Positions 21,518 through 32,782 of a DNA stretch of 64,000 nt are shown in pieces (the first letter of the stretch is position 1; each line of letters begins with the position of its first letter). The stretch is from assembly GCA_003260075.1 (NCBI GenBank), contig QLIY01000069.1, positions 107,491-171,490 of the forward strand. The letters run 5' to 3'. Position numbers and translations under genes: made by a program. This DNA is from Phallusia mammillata (Eukaryota; Chordata; Ascidiacea; Phlebobranchia; Ascidiidae). Under the pieces are notes generated by a model. The model did not search any database, had not been told where the DNA came from, and worked only from the letters and a program-made list of their open reading frames with translations.

Positions 21518-24500
21518 TCACAACTCATCTTTTCTCTCTTTGTCTTGTTCAACGTGCATTTTGTGAAACATGTCCAAGTATTTTATGCTTTTAGACAACC
21601 TGTCAAAAATAGTGTAACAGTTTGGTCATTGAAATTGTCTTTTCAAAACATGAAATAGTGTATTTAAGTATTAGATAAGTGAAGACAGTTCCGTTGGTCA
21701 CCACCCGTTATACAGGGTGATTCCTGTAGTCTGTTCTTAACACCTATAAGTTGACTGTTTGTATTTGCTTCAAATGACTTACAGCTCTTACAGCAGTGGA
21801 TCTCATACTGTGGTATGCCGTAACTTTTCTGGTGGTACGCGAGTAGCTTTCTGCTATACCTGATTGGAGTCCGGTCTAAAATTGCAACTTAAATTTTGAA
21901 TTTGCTAAATATGCTAGCCGGGTTGAGAAAATGTGCCCATTTCTTGGTCCATCCGATCAAACAGGGTTTAGGACTTTAGGCGGTATGCAGGGATAGAAAA
22001 AGTTGTCAGGTGGTTTGTGACCCAGAAAAGGTTGAGAACCACCACCTTACAAGAATCAACCATTACTTTAAGAAGTGCAAACAAATAAACACAGCAGAGT
22101 CTTGGCTTTACAGTTGGCCTTAATCTCAAATTATGGTAAGGATTTTTTTAAAATATTACCGTTCATAATCTTGAATGCCTGGATATGTTGAATGCTGTGT
22201 GAAAGCCTGTCAACATTAATAACAAAGTTACTTGCTGAAAACAAACAGAACAGATTGTCTTCTATGCTATTCTTCATTCACTTTAAAACTGAGACACTTC
22301 TGCTTCATTACTCCCCCCCCCCCAAATGTGCCCATTTCTTGGTCCATCCGATCAAACAGGGTTTAGGACTTGAGGCGACGCAGGGATAGAAAAAGTTGTC
22401 AGGTGGTTTGCGACCCAGAAAAGATTGAGAACCACTGGCTTTCAAGAATCAACCATTACTTTAAGAAGTGCAAACAAACAAACACAACAGAGTCTTGGCT
22501 TTACAGTTGGCCTTAATCTCAAATTATAGTAAAGATTTTTTTTAAATATTACCGTTCATAATCTTGAATGCCTGTATATGTTGAATGCTGTGTGAAAGCC
22601 TGCCAACATTAATAACAAAGTTACTTGCTGAAAACGAACAGATTTTGTTCTATGCTATTCTTAATTCACTTTAAAATTGAGACACTTCTGCTTTATTACT
22701 TACTAACTATGAATTGACTTATTGTCTGATATCACCATTGTCTGCAAGCCTGAATGAAACAGTTGCTTCCTGCTATACTATCGACATAATATGGAGAAGC
22801 TGAGTAATTATTCAAAACTTTTCTGGACAAATCGAATTTTTAACCAATCTTTGCTTGTACAGTGTTACCAGTCTAATGTACTTGCAATTGCAAAATTATG
22901 ACAATGGTTTTGACATGCTGGTGAATTTAGCAGTTTGATGTTTTCTTTGTAAACAGTGGATTACCTTGCGAAGCCGTTGACAAGCGAAACAACTTCTTGA
23001 CGTACAAGTCTGAACGGTTTACCGTCACCATCAATTTCTTTTTCAGAGAAGAGGATTTTCAAAGCGGTTCCCAAACCTTTCGTCTGAAATTACAAAATAA
23101 ATGTTTAACATTAGAAAACTGCAGATACCTGTACAGGCAACTTATTTCTCAGTAAAAACTCTCCAAAAGAGATGCAGCAGTCTGTGTTATACACAGGGTT
23201 GCCATCAACATGAACCCCAAATAAGGACAACAAAAAATTAAATTTTCATACAAAGCGAAACATACATTTCTGAACAAATCTTTGCATTTATACGAGCCAT
23301 GACATATCACATGCTATATTTTTGCACTAAAAAATCTGTTCCAGCAACTACTTGCTCTTAGAAAGGTTTACTTTTACATTTAGCAGGGATTTCACTTGCA
23401 ATTGTTGCCCCCCCCCCACCTTTCGTCTGAAATTACAAAATAAATGTTTAACATTAGAAAACTGCTGATACCTGTACAGGCAACTTATTTTTCAGTAAAA
23501 ACTCTCCAAAAGAGATGCAGCAGTCTGTGTTATACGCAGGGTTGCTATCAACATGGACCCCAAATAAGGACAACCGAAAAATTAAATTTTTATACAAAGC
23601 GAAACAAACGTTTCTAAACAAATCTTTGCATTTATACGAGCCATGACATATCACATGCTATATTTTTTTGCCAGAAAAAATCTGTTCCAGCAACTACTTG
23701 CCCTTAAAAAGGTTTACTTTTACATTTAGCAGGGATTTCACTTGCAATTTTTAAAAATGAAACAACATAAGGATTCAAGTGAAAACAAGGACATTTCTTA
23801 GAAATAAGGACAATAAACTTTTCCAAGACATTGCCCTTCGAAATTAGGACAAATCTTGGAAATATGGACAGTATGGCAACCCTGTTTATATCATTAACTG
23901 CAAATTCCTCACCTGTAGTTTTCCCCACAGCCGACATTTCTCACAAGTGACACAATCGATAATTCGTGTGACGTTAAGAAACCGATCAACGAACTCCTTT
24001 TTAAGCAACTTCGCGTTTTTGTCCTTGAACATTAAGCCCTCATCGAAATGCATGGGAAAATTTCTAAAACAAATTGAGCAGAAATTAGTTGCATGCATGT
24101 GATACTGTAATATTACATGCAATACTTCTTGGTTTGAAATTTCAATTGGAAGCCCATGGTAAAGAACAGGTACAAATAAATAATTGACAATATATGTTGT
24201 AGAACCGTTTAATGATACATCTATTTATATATACCCTATTGATAAATATTTGTCTATGCCTATTTCTCGTTTTAGACCAACATCGGTTTGCCTGGTTATA
24301 ATAAAATTATCAAACAGAATAGGTGAGGCATGGCTTTTCAGCCTGTTACTCCTAACAGACTGCAATGCCGTAAAGTGGCTACACTAGCCAATACAGCCAA
24401 TGTCTTGTCACCAGCTGCACTTATAGGTCAAAACAGTGCGCACTGTATGTACAATATAATAAAATTTACAAATAAAAATAATATAAAATCAATTGACCAG

Positions 24501-27500
24501 TAACTGCCTTAGTACGGCTGAACACCTCACTATCAGTTAACAGTGAAAACAGAAATAATTGAGTGTCAAATTACTTTGTGTGATCAAGAAGTGACGTTAA
24601 CATTTCCTTTGTCTTCTTATCTTTTTTCTTATTTCCAGTGAAAAGCACAAAGTCTTCGCTTGTAAAGTATGACGTGGCCTAAACAGGCTCATTAAGTTAC
24701 CACAAGCAATCACAAAATTGTCGATTATCACAGTAACAATTGGAAGATTGTGACATGTTTGAAATATCCTAAAAAAGGTTCGTTAACAAGCCATCACTAC
24801 AGAAATATACACTGAATATCCAACTAACAATCAAGAGATTGTAATGTGTAAAAATGCACACAGATTTTTGAAGTAAATTTTGTATCTATATGTTGAAAAA
24901 ACAAAGCTCTTTACTTATTATACATGTATTCAGCTATGCTTGTCGTACAGACAATAAAATTTCAGACACATACACGTTAACATAACATCAAAAATCTAGG
25001 GGTTTGCAAAAATAAAATCGAAACAGAATGTACTTTTGATAAAGCTCGAAGTTCCAACAGATAAGTGAGATAAAGATTTTTGAGCCTCACAGGACCTTCT
25101 TGCTTCGTTTGCTGTGGGTCGAACCTTCGTTGGAACTCAGCTAAGTTTGGACCCCAGTGTTGTTCACCCCAGCCATCTGTAAACAAGATAACTTTAAAAT
25201 ACAAACCCATATTAAACAAACTCACTACAAAAAAACAAACTGGATAAATTGTGTGTTTTTATAAAAATACATTTGCTTATTTTGAAATTAACAAAAAACA
25301 TTTAATTAATCTGTACTAATTTTACCAAACATGAAAACACAAATCTAGTGGTGGTTCGTTGAAACAGAATGGACAGAACAAGAAATATTTAAGATTTACC
25401 TTCAAACAGGTATTCAGCAGACAAGTGGGTGTTAATGCTTGTATGAAGTCCCGATATAACACGATAGAAAATTCGCTTCTCAAGACACATTCCTGTTCAT
25501 AAAAAATCCATCACCAAAAAATATCACATTGTGGCTGTTTTATAATGAAAGACAAATGATTATTACAAGTCAAATAGCATGATTTAATTGATTGCAAGCT
25601 GATGCCTGGATAAATTTTCATGACTTGCATGGATTATAAATCAGGAAGCGACCAATATATTTGCATTAGAGGAAGTCAATGGGACAAAGGGGTGATGTAA
25701 AGTCATTTGTGACACCTTCCTCATATAATTCCTGCACAAATATTGCTTATACAAACAGCCCGGGAACCCGATTTTAACACAACAAATGTTGTCATTATGA
25801 GTGGCATGTACAATTACATCACATGTATATGACACATGTTGGTGTGAAGGGGCCACTGAAAACTGGGAAATCAAATAACAACAAACCAATTTAAGGTCAA
25901 CAAGCTGTACTTTAGATCGTCAACAAGTTAATTTGTAAACTCAGCACGAGGTACACTCCATACAACATTTGCTTTAGACCGCACAATGGTTGTATAACTG
26001 AAATTTCCGGGAAGTGTTGATTTGGATTTTGAAAGCTAATCACAATACAGATTAAATTTGCATGCAAACTCCCACCACAACACTACATGTATCTCACCTT
26101 GCAAATCGCTGCTACTTATCTGCACATGTTTCCCACTCTTTCCTACAAATTCCCAAACAAACTGTAACCAACTATCACCGACTAATGTATTTGTCTGTTA
26201 TACAACACTACAAGGCTATGTTGAATAAAATACACAGATTTAAAAAGCTATAGCTACATAAAATCTAAAATATATAACACCATATACCAAGTTCTACATG
26301 TATGCAGTTTACATGTACACAATATAGCTAGTGTTTCTTCATAGAACTCTTTGTATTAGTCTAATTGGTAATTTGTCACTTTAATGAGTAACACAAAACT
26401 TCTTACCAACAGGAACATTCCCAAATATCGGGTTAATGTTCCGGGTCATGGTATCAGGTCTAAAAAGATCAAAAATTAACACAAATGTTGTATGATTTCT
26501 GCAAGGCAATCAACTAACGAAAAGCAATTTTCTTCATAGATAGCTTTCCATATTCTCCAAGCCATCGGCCCTTTGTATCCAGTGTATCTTTCTGGGTTTG
26601 CTAAAAGATCAATGTAGTAAAGGTTTGTTGAGGATTCATCTGAAAAGTGAAAAGAAAGAATTATTTAAGTGCACAAATTATTGGTCACGTCATATTGGTC
26701 ATCAGACAACACATCTTATTGTAGTAATTAGGGGTTTTAAGTGAAGATGGTAATTACTCATTATTATCTGGAAGTTTAACAGTAACTTATATAAGCTATT
26801 GCTACCAGGCATAGTATCAAGTTTATAAAACTCTTCTGGCAAATGTATATTTATTCCGACGTTTCGACATCCTATACAGGTCGCCTGCATCAAGGTAAAT
26901 AACATTGAATGTGCGTAATATAATAACTCATATTTGTCAGTGCCACACAGGTTGGTAAATTAGATCATTCCAAATCAATAACGTAATAAATACCTACCAT
27001 CAATATCACAAAACTGGTAAGTAGTGTCATCATGTTTATCCCAGCTATCCAAGACATCCATGGTAACATTGCTAACAACAAAACACAACTCTCATTAATT
27101 ATTAATTCTCCTAACACTCCACAAAACCATCAATTTACCTTAGTGTCCCATTGATGTCACCCAAAGTTGTTCTCTTCGTACATTCAGTGTCTGATGCCTG
27201 GCTTTCATCATATGTTGGCTTGTTGAAGTTACCATTGCGTAATCCAACAGGAATGTCTTCCTACAATGTGTTTTGCATTGTTAAAGCTTTAACTCAAAAT
27301 CTGGGTTTCTAAATTAATCATTTAACTTGTGGAAATATTCTAACTCATTAACAAAGTCTCACAAACTGTTAAAACTTTTCTCAAGCTGGATTTTTTCTAA
27401 GCCAACAACTGTATAAGCTAAAACTGATTTCAAAGAGATCTGCTTACCTCAGCACATATTTTCACACCACATGATTCATTTTCACACAACCCAATGTCCC

Positions 27501-28106
27501 CATCGAAGTATTTACACTGCTTGAACAAATTCACCTAACAAAACAGAATGAATTTGATAAAATAGATAAAGAACATATGGATCACAGAATTTTGTGACAA
27601 CGGTTATATCATGCAAGCCTTTTAAGGTTTCCTAACAAACATCAAAACAAATAACATACTTTGTAGTAACGGAAAAAGTCTTGCTTAACAAGTTCACTTA
27701 ATATTGGAAAAACTTGCTCATTGTTGAATTTCTCCAGTGTTTCAATGTCACAAAAACAATCATCGATTTGACCAGTCAACTGAAAAATAAGCAACATAGT
27801 AAAGCAAAAACAAAACAAATTTGCTAAATATTAACATTGCTTTAGATTAAATGTTCCACCATAATCTGCATTTTGATTATGTTGCAATGCAGTACACACT
27901 GTCATAAAGGTAAGCTATGAATTTCTGGTCGTATTTTTAGAGATTAAATCTTATAAACCAAATTCTTAAAATCACAATAAGTGGACAAGCAGAAAGAAAA
28001 CAACTTATTTACAACTTACTTGACAAAAGCAGCGGTCATCTTTACTTTTTTCTGAGCCAAACGTCCCACAAAATAGCAACAAAAAACAAAAATACTTCAA
28101 AAACAT
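21518..28106 (-). CDS. ERO1: ERO1 endoplasmic reticulum oxidoreductase, with C-terminal KDEL
   Basis: FAD-dependent oxidase that re-oxidises PDI in the ER lumen. Thirteen exons on the minus strand: 28106-28020, 27779-27660, 27534-27448, 27260-27139, 27071-26998, 26639-26519, 26459-26407, 25492-25400, 25176-25034, 24678-24575, 24063-23913, 23083-22965, 21599-21518. Phases join throughout: 1,356 nt, 451 residues (human ERO1A about 468). Signal peptide [33 protein letters not shown]; shuttle cysteines in [14 protein letters not shown]-region [16 protein letters not shown] and [15 protein letters not shown]; active-site [13 protein letters not shown]. The last exon continues the conserved NGF(A/G)R helix and then reads [10 protein letters not shown] and stop, a canonical ER-retrieval signal. 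Vertebrate ERO1 proteins, as I recall, lack one. Introns 11 and 12 contain poly-C-split duplications. I cannot assign it to ERO1A or ERO1B; it is probably the pre-duplication single gene. Confidence 0.93.
21795..22050. mobile_element. Degenerate hAT-like short element in ERO1 intron 12
   Basis: Starts CAGTGGATCTCATACTGTGG and ends AGGTTGAGAACCACCACC, with GGTGGTACGCGAGTAGC inside, as also seen at 36945-36962. A partial allelic copy follows the C run at 22313-22323. The target duplication is only partial (CTTACA). Confidence 0.5.
21928..22708. repeat. About 385-bp duplication split by poly-C (22313-22323)
   Basis: Bases from 21928 to 22312 recur from 22324 to about 22708, with several substitutions and small indels. 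The left copy stops at the C run. Lies in the last ERO1 intron. Confidence 0.82.
23070..23754. repeat. About 335-bp duplication split by poly-C (23408-23417)
   Basis: Bases 23070-23407 recur at 23418 to about 23754. The repeated piece includes the acceptor and first codons of ERO1 exon 12, so only one copy should be used in the gene model. Confidence 0.82.
26790..26900 (-). repeat. Dispersed repeat copy in ERO1 intron 5
   Basis: Reverse copy of the family at 2382-2500: on the minus strand it reads GGATGTCGAAACGTCGG, then ATACTATGCCTGGTAGCAAT. The CTGATGA word is degenerate here (CTTGATGCA). This places it in the intron between ERO1 exons 5 and 6. Confidence 0.6.
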
Positions 28107-30432
28107 TTCAAACTCCTTTATACACACATACTTTTTCCTTTGAAAAAAAAACGGTAAAAGATATATCACTACAAAAACAAACGTAACCATTCCATACGTT
28201 AATCTGTGGCCAACAACTTGTAAATGCGTAACAGCTAAGCACAAAACAGTTCAAGCTTATTAAACAGTAGCGGCTTTTTTCGTTTCAGTTTCGGGAAACT
28301 TCCCAGCATCAACACACCGGAAGATGTCATTAGCTCAGGATATATATTCATTCTTATGTGGATCCTGAACTACTGACGGTTGGCGTTGTGTTGTCAGTGG
28401 GTCGGATGACCGTAGCGTAACGATGAGCTGTCCTCTTCTTGTTTACTTTACTTCGTCGTCGGCGGAGGCTGTCCAGATGTTTCTATATAAATGGGGCTCA
28501 AAAAAATGAATTCTGATAAAGCGTGAATTTATTTCTTGAAATAAAACACATCTAAAGTCAAAATTCATGCAAGAAAAAGCGCAAAATACATCATGTACAT
28601 TTTGAGCACTTTATTTAAATTTCTAAAACTTGGCAAGCGTCCAAATTACCCTCAGAATGTTTCAGTTACACTAATTAACCAGGCGAAATAAACTTGGTCT
28701 TGGTGAAAAAGTGGGTAAAATCAAAAAGATAATGAAGTAATCGTTATTACTTTTTGGTCAAATCTAAATGGTAACTAAAGGTGTAAGTATTAGACAAACC
28801 GAAAGTGGTTTCTCCATACCTTTTTGCAGCAGCAGTGTTACACAACAATCCATTAAGTATTCTGGTCCTAAATGCTGGACAGACCTTGAATTTGATTTTG
28901 TTCCCACTTCGAAAAAATTATTTACAAAACAAGTAAAAAATACACTCCTGGAATAATAGCAGCCGGACAGCACTTGGACTTATTATCTTAGTTTGTCAAC
29001 CCACATATCACTATTAAACTATTGCTTTTTCAGATGTCCCCAGGGTATTATTTTTCCTCTGTTTGCTGTGATGAGTTTTTTGGTGGACACTGTCAAGCAA
29101 CCATCTGAGAGCACGTTTTTTTTCTTGCTGTGCACATTCACTAAACTGCATGTCTCGCCACTATTATACATTTGTTAAAAAACTAGGCATAATATTGCCA
29201 CACTGGTTTTGCACATGTTTTTATTATTACCATTATGTTTGTTAGGCAAGTGATCTAACTTGTTTTGGTGGTTAAACATTTCATTCATCAGCATTTTTTC
29301 CTGTTTTTACTGGTCATGGTTTTTTACATGTAGCGGTCACGTGCTTTTAAACCATCATTTTGGCACTTTGGTTTGGCTAAGCATTTTTCCCCCCCCCCGT
29401 CCCACAAAATAGCAACAAAAAACAAAAATACTTCAAAAACATTTCAGACTCCTTTATACACACATACTTTTTCCTTTGAAAAAAAAAACGGTAAAAGATA
29501 TACCACTACAAAAACAAACGTAACCATTCCATACGTTAATCTGTGGCCAACAANAATCTGCATTTTGATTATGTTGCAATGCAGTACACACTGTCATAAA
29601 GGTAAGCTATGAATTTCTGGTCGTATTTTTAGAGATTAAATCTCATAAACCAAATTCTTAAAATCGCAATAAGTGGACAAGCAGAAAGAAAACAACTTAT
29701 TTACAACCTACTTGACAAAAGCAGCGGTCATCTTTACTTTTTTCTGAGCCAAACGTCCCACAAAATAGCAACAAAAAACAAAAATACTTCAAAAACATTT
29801 CAAACTCCTTTATACACACATACTTTTTCCTTTGAAAAAAAAACGGTAAAAGATATATCACTACAAAAACAAACGTAACCATTCCATACGTTAATCTGTG
29901 GCCAACAACTTGTAAATGCGTAACAGCTAAGCACAAAACAGTTCAAGCTTATTAAACAGTAGCTGCTTTTTTCGTTTCAGTTTCGGGAAACTTCCCAGCA
30001 TCAACACACCGGAAGATGTCATTAGCTCAGGATATATATTCATTCTTATGTGGATCCTGAACTACTGACGGTTGGCGTTGTGTTGTCAGTGGGTCGGATG
30101 ACCGTAGCGTAACGATGAGCTGTCCTCTTCTTGTTTACTTTACTTCGTCGTCGGCGGAGGCTGTCCAGATGTTTCTATATAAATGGGGCTCAAAAAAATG
30201 AATTCTGATAAAGCGTGAATTTATTTCTTGAAATAAAACACATCTAAAGTCAAAATTCATGCAAGAAAAAGCGCAAAATACATCATGTACATTTTGAGCA
30301 CTTTATTTAAATTGCTAAAACTTGGCAAGCGTCCAAATTACCCTCAGAATGTTTCAGTTACACTAATTAACCAGGCGAAATAAACTTGGTCTTGGTGAAA
30401 AAGTGGGAAAAATCAAAAAGATAATGAAGTAA
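27863..30432. repeat. 878-bp duplication containing ERO1 exon 1 and its upstream flank
   Basis: Bases 27863-28740 and 29555-30432 match nearly perfectly at equal length. A third, partial copy at 29399-29553 sits between a C run (29390-29398) and an N (29554); another N (30433) follows. The copy repeats ERO1 exon 1 (29798-29712) but no later exons. Bases 28741-29389 between copies are unique and I see no gene there. Best read as allelic contigs scaffolded in series. Confidence 0.85.
29712..29798 (-). pseudogene. Duplicate of ERO1 first exon (probable allelic copy)
   Basis: Encodes the same 29-residue signal-peptide exon as 28106-28020, with ATG at 29798-29796 and a GT donor (GTAGG instead of GTAAG). 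No downstream exons accompany it, so it is a haplotype duplicate, or less likely a true partial gene duplication. Confidence 0.7.
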
Positions 30433-30433
30433 N

Positions 30434-31902
30434 GTGTGTTGCGTAACCAGAATAAAAGACAAGAACTAAATTGATCTTTTGTGGATCATGTCGGCTCTAT
30501 GCAGCAAGCGTTAAGAATCGTAATAATGAACTTACTCGCTACTGCAGACGACCGATACGAGCCACGAGAAGCAGAAGAAACAACGAGCTTTCAAGTCAAC
30601 AATAACACAGCGCGCGCGCACCCTCGTCCCCGCATACATGACCAAGCACATTATTATTACACTGCTATTATTACATGTTCACTTAAAACCACTGTCGTTT
30701 GGAGTGATTTGTTGTGTATGCACCTATTAAAATAAAGTCTCTGTGTTGTATCAAAAACAATCGCTGCTATTGCCAGTTCACCACCATTCAAATATACAAA
30801 GTGTCATGAAACGGAAATAGCTGAGCTGATGGTGCCCTCCTACTCCTATATCCCACGAACCCATGGACGCATTTATCTGTGTATTTTCTATTTTAATTGC
30901 TTTTTTTTAGTTCATATTTTTTTCTCTTTCTTATGTTGTACAGCTATCATGTTCTATCGTCACTATATTTGTGCTGCACCCTTTCTTCTGGCGCCGGAAA
31001 CTATCCAACAGGGTTTCTTTTGGTGGTTTCTTTTCCTGTTGAACCCCACCCTCTTTCCCTAACACGGGTGGTTAGCTTTTAGGTCCCAACCTGACTGGTT
31101 CCAGCAACGTTTCCCCTCCAGTCTCGATGTCCAAATGCGCCAACCTCAACCTCCGTTGTGAGTCCCTGCCACATAACGCTTTAAGTAACGGTGTAGCTGC
31201 AGCGCGTCTACTATCCCTCCACCAATTGTACACTCAAATTTGTCGCGCTTTATAACGTCCCAACGTTGCGCAGCTATTTCCGGCTTGGTGAATATTTTAG
31301 CGCAATTGTGCTGCTACGATTTGTATCACCGGCGAAATAAACTCAACTCAACTCAAATTGTTCAGATTTGAAAGTGGCGTCTAGTGCCACGGATTTTTTC
31401 AATGTTTGTCACGCTTTCTATTTGTTTTGTTTTCGGCGTGCGCGCAAGTCACCAAAATATAATAGAGTAAAGAAAATGTGCAGGTTGTTAAATCTTGCTG
31501 CTATGAAACATATACGACTACATCTACGGTATTTAAAACTCGATTTTCTAATTCATGTTCAACAATGGTAAGTAAGTTTATGTAACTTTTCTTTCTGCCC
31601 ACGAAAGTACGTGCATTTGCAATTTTGCATACGGTTTGTAGTTTGTACTGTAGGACTAGGAATATATAGTCCAAAACAGATATTACAAACTAAACACTAT
31701 TGTTAGGAGTTTTAGTGTTTAGAAAGTTCAGTGTATTTTCAAATATTCAGAAAGAGTAGTTTTATTATTATTAAAATAAAGAACCTCTACTTATAAAGCA
31801 GTAAGTTACTTAAAAAATATGGTTTAAAGGACAGATTAGTTAAAATGGTAAATTGCCCATTTTTAAGAGTTTGCATCAAATTTAACGTATGTCTAAATTT
31901 CA
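30434..31902. other. Spacer with retroposon sequence upstream of PQBP1
   Basis: No credible gene. About 30830-31350 looks like a retroposon: its end GGCTTGGTGAATATTTTAGC ... GCGAAATAAACTCAACTCAA is shared with 19459-19535 (which ends AAATAAACTCAAATCAAATT), a short-repeat tail typical of non-LTR or SINE insertions. The stretch 31351-31902 is AT-rich without recognisable features. Confidence 0.5.
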
Positions 31903-31942
31903 GTTTAGGTCTGCCTGACTGTGCATAATAATAATCAATACA

Positions 31943-32542
31943 ATGCCACTGCCTTCTGCATTGGCAGCAAAACTTGCTCGAAGAGGGATTTTATCAGCTG
32001 AAAGAAACTTGGCCGGTGATGAAGAAGTTATAGCTGAAAGCTACGACAAACCCCAGGAAGGGCTCGTTGATCACAACATTGATGAATTCGGCAACCCACT
32101 TCCTCCTCCGTGGGAAAAAGTGTGGGAACCTGAATTTGAGACCTGGTATTACTGGGAAACAGTGACAGATAAAGTTAGCTGGTTGCCCCCGAGTGACCCC
32201 GACGCCGTTATCACTTACCCCAAGTCAAAATCTGTGCACATTAAAAAGCCCCCGGAATTAGTAAGAGACAAAATTGTTGAAAAAATCCCAAGATCTCGCC
32301 CAAAACCAGAAAAACGACGATCACGAATGGAGGAAGAATTTGACCCGATGGATCCAAGTTCCTATTCTGATGCTCCAAAGGGAAAATGGTCAACTGGACT
32401 GAAGAAATTAGATGATGCCAAGACAGGGGTGGACTCCACTGCCAACGGACCATTGTTCCAACAACGACCTTACCCTTCCCCTGGAGAAGTACTCAGCCGA
32501 AACAAAATGGCTAACAGAGATTACGGACCAACTAAACCTTGA
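31943..32542 (+). CDS. PQBP1: Polyglutamine-binding protein 1 (intronless, short form)
   Basis: 199 residues in one exon. Nuclear protein that links RNA polymerase II and the U5 snRNP (through TXNL4A/U5-15kD) and is linked to splicing and nucleic-acid sensing in vertebrates. N-terminus MPLPSALAAKLARRGIL as in vertebrates; WW domain about residues 52-83 (LPPPWEKVW ... TWYYWETVTDKVSWLPP); C-terminal U5-15kD-binding block DPMDPSSYSDAPKGKWSTGL and GPLFQQRPYPSPGEVL, nearly invariant. The polar-residue-rich repeat domain of human PQBP1 (about 265 residues) is missing; only a short KKPPELVRDK...KRRSRMEEE linker is present. Acceptor-like TTTCAG at 31899-31904 precedes the ATG. AATAAA at 32669-32674, followed after about 100 bp by the PRORP acceptor, suggests a shared transcript. 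Confidence 0.95.
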   Translation: MPLPSALAAKLARRGILSAERNLAGDEEVIAESYDKPQEGLVDHNIDEFGNPLPPPWEKVWEPEFETWYYWETVTDKVSWLPPSDPDAVITYPKSKSVHIKKPPELVRDKIVEKIPRSRPKPEKRRSRMEEEFDPMDPSSYSDAPKGKWSTGLKKLDDAKTGVDSTANGPLFQQRPYPSPGEVLSRNKMANRDYGPTKP

Positions 32543-32668
32543 TTGTTGTTTGGGTGTCATGAGATATTGAATTGTGGCTAAACCTTTTTGCATTTTTTCT
32601 TATGCTTACATATTTGTTTGATCATAAAAATATGGTTTTACTGATGATACGAAAATGCTTTGATCAGA

Positions 32669-32782
32669 AATAAAACCAGTTTTGTAAAGCTAGACATAGT
32701 CGTTTTTATTGGCTTACAACTGTTTGTGCTGCTTTTCAAAGTTACTACTGTTTGTGTTTTAATGTCTTTTAGGTGATTCACA
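32669..32782 (+). promoter_or_regulatory. PQBP1 poly(A) signal and candidate trans-splice acceptor of PRORP
   Basis: AATAAA (32669-32674) ends PQBP1. About 100 bp later comes a T-rich tract and the acceptor TGTCTTTTAG (32763-32772), ten bases before the PRORP start. This is the layout expected where one pre-mRNA is polyadenylated and the next cistron receives a spliced leader (inference). Confidence 0.4.

Noticed and set aside
28480-28500. TATATAAATGGGGC as a promoter for an unseen plus-strand gene
   Set aside because: No plausible coding sequence follows, and the site is within the duplicated ERO1 flank; too weak to call.
30481-31082. Possible retrotransposon protein remnants upstream of PQBP1
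   Set aside because: No reverse transcriptase, integrase or gag motif could be seen; only a shared 3' tail supports a retroposon.
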